A DNA stretch of 38,105 nucleotides, from the NCBI GenBank assembly GCA_003245525.1, contig QKCY01000026.1, positions 1 through 38,105 on the forward strand, read 5' to 3'. This DNA is from Victivallales bacterium. Its GTDB lineage: Bacteria > Verrucomicrobiota > Lentisphaeria > Oligosphaerales > Lenti-02. The translations under genes and the position numbers were made by a program. Positions 35,238 through 38,105 of the stretch are shown here, piece by piece. The notes beneath the pieces are model-generated. The model searched no databases. It was given only the letters and a program-made list of their open reading frames with translations, and had not been told where the DNA came from. The first letter of the stretch is position 1; every line of letters starts with the position of its first letter.

Positions 35238-35811
35238 CGACGTGGTGCTCCTGGACCTCAAAGGTCTCGTCGGAGGGGGCTCGGACACAGACGTCGGCCA
35301 AGGCGGCAAGGCGGCCCCCCTTGGCTCCGGTCAGACCGATGATGTGGAGCCCCTTGGCCTTGGCAGCGACTGCGGCAAGGGCTACACTACGGGAGTTGCC
35401 GGAGGTGGATATACCCCAGAAGACATCGCCCGGCCGGCCATAGCCCCACACCTGTTGGGCGAAGGGAAGGTCGCCCCCGTTGTCGTTCGCAACCGCCGTG
35501 CTGAGAGCGAGATGACCCGTCAAAGCAATGGCTGGCATCGCTCCCTGGAGACGTTCCGCGAGGTAGCCCCCCAACTCGGTATCCAGAACCGTTAACGCCG
35601 ACCGTTCCGCAACCGATACGGGACGCCGCAGAAGGAAGCCCTTCATCAACTCCCCCACAATATGCTCGGCATCCGCGGCACTGCCGCCATTTCCAGCAAC
35701 GAGGAGCTTGCCCCCCTGGGCGTAGGATGCTTGCAGGAGAGCCAAAGCAGAGGCAATGTCAGCCTTGCAGCCGGAGAGCTGAGGATGGGTCTCGATGAAC
35801 ATATCTAACAT
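35185..35811 (-). CDS. SIS-domain sugar isomerase, phosphoheptose isomerase-like (GmhA/DiaA family)
   Basis: 208 residues from ATG 35811. LLVAGNGGSAADAEHIVGELM and WGISTSGNSRSV are the two phosphosugar-binding loops of the SIS fold; PSDETFEVQEHHVAIYHFLC contains the conserved Gln and His region of GmhA-type enzymes. GmhA makes heptose precursors for lipopolysaccharide; the related DiaA binds DnaA and controls initiation. Both could fit, given the envelope genes in the window and dnaN across the AT-rich spacer. Other starts are TTG 35847 and ATG 35802; none has a strong ribosome-binding site. The 3' end overlaps the convergent fusion gene by 53 bases. Confidence 0.82.
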   Translation of the reverse strand: MLDMFIETHPQLSGCKADIASALALLQASYAQGGKLLVAGNGGSAADAEHIVGELMKGFLLRRPVSVAERSALTVLDTELGGYLAERLQGAMPAIALTGHLALSTAVANDNGGDLPFAQQVWGYGRPGDVFWGISTSGNSRSVALAAVAAKAKGLHIIGLTGAKGGRLAALADVCVRAPSDETFEVQEHHVAIYHFLCAALERSAFPS

Positions 35812-36091
35812 ATTTGAATCCAATCTATTACAACCTTTGTAGACCAACTGTCCAAGATATTGACAAGAGACCTGTTGAAAACCCTTCTCAACCCTCCTGA
35901 TAAAATGTCGGAAACCTTGTCCTCAACTTATTCACAGGGTCGTGAACCGGGTTACTATGGCTGTAAGTCACTGGTGCTGTCCACCCGTTCCGCTCTCCGG
36001 TTGACTTGTGCCCATCCCTAATAATATTGATTCTCTATAAAAGAAGAGTAGTTTCAATCCCTCTTGGCTGTAAACAACAGGAACTGCCACC
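35812..36091. other. AT-rich spacer before dnaN with a DnaA-box-like site; candidate origin region
   Basis: About 280 bases between divergent genes, AT-richer than the surroundings. TTATTCACA (35928-35936) fits the TTWTNCACA DnaA-box consensus, and TGTTGAAAA (35873-35881) is a degenerate box on the other strand. The region lies beside dnaN-recF, which often borders oriC, but dnaA is not seen and only one good box is present. Most genes to the left point toward this site, which argues against a bidirectional origin here. Confidence 0.35.
36001..36027 (+). promoter_or_regulatory. Candidate dnaN promoter
   Basis: TTGACT (36001-36006) resembles a sigma-70 -35 box, with TAATAT (36022-36027) 15 bases away as a -10. 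The 15-base spacing is short. A further TATAAA lies at 36036-36041. Placed about 65 bases before the dnaN start. Confidence 0.4.
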
Positions 36092-37183
36092 ATGAAGGTA
36101 ACGGTTTCCAGAGATAACTTGTTGCTCGGTCTTCGCCGGGTCATCCCCTTCGTGGGTTCGCGCACGACGCTCCCGATCCTGAACAACGTTCTGATCGTCG
36201 CGGATGGCCAGTCCCTGACCTTGTCGACGACGGATCTCGAGGTATCGATTCGCACGTCCATTCCGGCCTTCGTCCAGGAGGCGGGAGGGACCACGCTGCC
36301 GGCGAAGAAGTTCGCCAGCATCGTCGGGGCGTTGCCGGAAGGCGACGTGGCCCTGGAGACGGATCCGAACAACCAGACCCAGCTCCGCTGCGGTCGGTCC
36401 GCGTTCAAGATCGTCGGTCTGGACCCGAAGGACTTCCCCGAGGACAAGGAGTTCGCCGAGGAGTGGGCCTTCTCGCTCTCTTCCCAGGAACTGAAGAAGT
36501 GTCTGGCGAAGGTTTCCTATGCGCGGAGCAGCGACGAATCCCGCCATGTGCTGAACGGGGTGCTGATGAGCGTGCGCGAAGGCATGCTCTCCATCGCGGC
36601 CACCGATGGTCGGCGTCTGGCCTTGATCGAGCGGAGCCTGGAAGAGCAGACCGCGCCCGACGGCGATGTGATCCTGCCCTCCAAGATCGTCGGCGAGCTG
36701 GCCAAGCTGCTGGGTGGCGAGGACAAGGTCGGGGTCAAGCTGTCCGATGCGCGGGCGGTCTTCGAATGCACCGATACGGTGATTGCCTCCAAGCTGGTCG
36801 AGGGAAGCTATCCCAACTATCGGCAGGTGATTCCCGACAACTTCGCCCATTCGGCGGCGATTCCGCGGGTGACCTTCGAGCATGTTCTCAACCGTATCGC
36901 CCTGGTGGTGAGCGACAGCAGCGCGTCGGTCCTCCTGGCCATCGAGAACGGGGTCATGACCATTTCGGCGAGCAGCGCCGAGGTCGGCGAGGCCAGTGAA
37001 CCGATGGATGTCTCCTACGAAGGGGAGCGGTTCGAGTTGGCCTTCAACCCGGACTTCTTCCGCGATCCGCTGCGGGAACTGGATTGCGACCAGTTGATCA
37101 TGCAGTTCAACGACGGCTACAGTCCGGTGGCGCTGGCTGGCGACGAAGGGTTCATCTACGTCGTCATGCCGATGCGCGGGTAG
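36092..37183 (+). CDS. dnaN: DNA polymerase III beta subunit (sliding clamp)
   Basis: 363 residues, full length. The ring that holds polymerase III on DNA. MKVTVSRDNLLLGLRRVIPFVGSRTTLPILNNVLI is the standard N-terminal domain start, with TTDLEVSI in the first fold; SYARSSDESRHVLNGVLM and ATDGRRLALIE mark the second domain; the C-terminus (INxVVMPMR-like FIYVVMPMRG) is typical of bacterial clamps. AGGAACTGCCACC precedes ATG 36092. recF follows after a hairpin, the common dnaN-recF order. Confidence 0.97.
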   Translation: MKVTVSRDNLLLGLRRVIPFVGSRTTLPILNNVLIVADGQSLTLSTTDLEVSIRTSIPAFVQEAGGTTLPAKKFASIVGALPEGDVALETDPNNQTQLRCGRSAFKIVGLDPKDFPEDKEFAEEWAFSLSSQELKKCLAKVSYARSSDESRHVLNGVLMSVREGMLSIAATDGRRLALIERSLEEQTAPDGDVILPSKIVGELAKLLGGEDKVGVKLSDARAVFECTDTVIASKLVEGSYPNYRQVIPDNFAHSAAIPRVTFEHVLNRIALVVSDSSASVLLAIENGVMTISASSAEVGEASEPMDVSYEGERFELAFNPDFFRDPLRELDCDQLIMQFNDGYSPVALAGDEGFIYVVMPMRG

Positions 37184-37210
37184 CGGCAAGCGGTCGCACA
37201 AACAGTTGAG

Positions 37211-37243
37211 AGGGCCGTCTTCGCTTCGGGCGAGGGCGGCCTT
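37211..37243 (+). terminator. Hairpin between dnaN and recF
   Basis: A 14-pair stem (including G-T wobbles) with a five-base loop, starting 27 bases after the dnaN stop. No T run follows. It could reduce recF expression relative to dnaN, as intercistronic hairpins often do. Confidence 0.5.
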
Positions 37244-37269
37244 CGTATCTATCGGGAATCAGGGTCCCC

Positions 37270-38105
37270 ATGAGTGCCTATCTAGCCAACCTGGCGTTGC
37301 GGACGTTCCGCAACTACACGTCGCTGGATTTGGCTCTGGAACCGGGGGTGTCGGTTTTGGTGGGACGGAACGGACAGGGCAAGAGCAACGTCCTCGAGGC
37401 GGTGTGCTATCTCGCCCTCCTGCGTTCCTTCCGGGCCCAGGGAACCGTACCGTTGCGGCAGTGGGGTGCCGAGGGGTTCGCTGTCGAGGGGCGGCTCGGC
37501 TCCACGTCGGGCGATCCCTTGGCCCGGCATACCTTGCTGGCGCAGTCCGGTGAGAAACGCGTACTGCGGCTGGACGGCAACCCGGTGGAACGGGCGAGCG
37601 ATTTCATCAACCAGTTCCATTGCGTGCCGTTGGTGCCCGAGGATATCGATCTGATCCGCGGGCCCGCCCGGGATCGGCGTCGGTTCCTGGATATCCTGTG
37701 CAGCCAAGTTCAGCCAGGTTATCTGCGCCACTTGCAGGCCTTCCACGAGGCGGTGCGTTCCCGGAACGCGGTGCTCCGGGGGGGCGAGAGCTACCCGCAG
37801 CATGCGTTGGCGGCCTACGACGAGGTCGTGACGGTGCATGGTGCCGAACTGGAGGTGGTGCGGGACGAGGTGGTGAACCGGCTCAATGCTGAACTGGAAG
37901 GCACTGCGGAACGGCTCTTCGTGGACAGTCCCGGCAAGCTGGTCTTGCAGTACTCCTCCTTTACCGAAGAGGCGCTTCCCCTTGGGGAACTGACCCAGGC
38001 CTACCGGGAAGCTCTGGTACGGTCCCGCCCCCGGGATATGCGGGAGGCGCGGACCTGCGTGGGCCCGCATCTGGCGAATCTGGGCATTCATCTTGGCAGT
38101 CGTCC
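37270..38105 (+). CDS. recF: DNA replication/repair protein RecF (3' end outside window)
   Basis: 278 residues visible; the frame is open to the window end. SMC-like ATPase that loads RecA at gaps. LANLALRTFRNYTSLDLAL opens RecF, and VGRNGQGKSN (G32 to S39) is the Walker A motif. FHCVPLVPEDIDLIRGPARDRRRFLD is characteristic of RecF, and RDMREARTCVGPHL near the visible end matches the family's GPHRDD-type stretch, here GPHLAN. The start ATG 37270 has a weak ribosome-binding site, 86 bases after dnaN. The Walker B and signature motifs would lie beyond the window. Confidence 0.95.
   Translation, partial: MSAYLANLALRTFRNYTSLDLALEPGVSVLVGRNGQGKSNVLEAVCYLALLRSFRAQGTVPLRQWGAEGFAVEGRLGSTSGDPLARHTLLAQSGEKRVLRLDGNPVERASDFINQFHCVPLVPEDIDLIRGPARDRRRFLDILCSQVQPGYLRHLQAFHEAVRSRNAVLRGGESYPQHALAAYDEVVTVHGAELEVVRDEVVNRLNAELEGTAERLFVDSPGKLVLQYSSFTEEALPLGELTQAYREALVRSRPRDMREARTCVGPHLANLGIHLGSR

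Noticed and set aside
1-38105. tRNA, rRNA or CRISPR array
   Set aside because: I saw no cloverleaf, rRNA signature or regularly spaced identical repeats; the repeats found are palindromes or short direct runs.

Overview
The window looks like chromosomal DNA from a high-GC member of the PVC superphylum, most likely Lentisphaerota or a relative (Kiritimatiellota, Verrucomicrobiota). The grounds are an orphan pseudopilin ending in an H-x9-DG motif, a divergent FtsA/FtsZ pair, many secreted polysaccharide-degrading enzymes, DUF1573 and YetA-like proteins, and intergenic clutter of GC-rich palindromes. This placement is inferred from gene style, not from a marker-gene tree.

Layout. 1-402: the end of an unknown gene and a convergent pseudopilin. 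1391-8732: mostly housekeeping genes on the + strand: enoyl-ACP reductase (fabI), acetylornithine aminotransferase (argD), ftsA, ftsZ, a metallo-beta-lactamase-fold hydrolase, a family 2 glycosyltransferase, a DUF493 protein and a sugar isomerase/epimerase. 9250-15036: an envelope-regulation cluster: a secreted protein, an ECF sigma factor, a zinc-binding membrane anti-sigma factor, a small eight-cysteine secreted protein, a signal-anchored unknown and a DUF1573 lipoprotein. 15310-23596: carbohydrate genes: a parallel beta-helix protein, a large DUF6259-like glycosidase on the - strand, a Gfo/Idh/MocA dehydrogenase and a second sugar isomerase. 23879-27202: an accessory stretch with a FecR-like lipoprotein, an AT-richer secreted protein on the - strand, and over 1 kb of repeats. 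27203-35237: an FAD-linked oxidase, a GH42 beta-galactosidase and a 1400-residue fusion of a YetA-like rhamnogalacturonan-lyase region with prenyltransferase-type alpha/alpha repeats. 35185-38105: a SIS-domain isomerase (- strand), an AT-rich spacer with a DnaA-box-like site, then dnaN and recF, which runs off the end.

How the parts fit. The secreted enzymes (beta-helix protein, DUF6259-like glycosidase, GH42, YetA-like fusion) with the NAD-dependent dehydrogenase and TIM-barrel isomerases suggest breakdown of pectin-like or host glycans followed by intracellular sugar conversion. The sigma/anti-sigma pair probably senses an envelope signal and may control the secreted proteins downstream of it. 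FtsA and FtsZ are translated from adjacent genes, but FtsZ has lost conserved catalytic positions.

Most notable candidates: the YetA/prenyltransferase-fold fusion, the FtsZ with a degenerate T7 loop, the ECF/anti-sigma/Cys-rich cluster, and several unrelated palindromic repeat families in the spacers.
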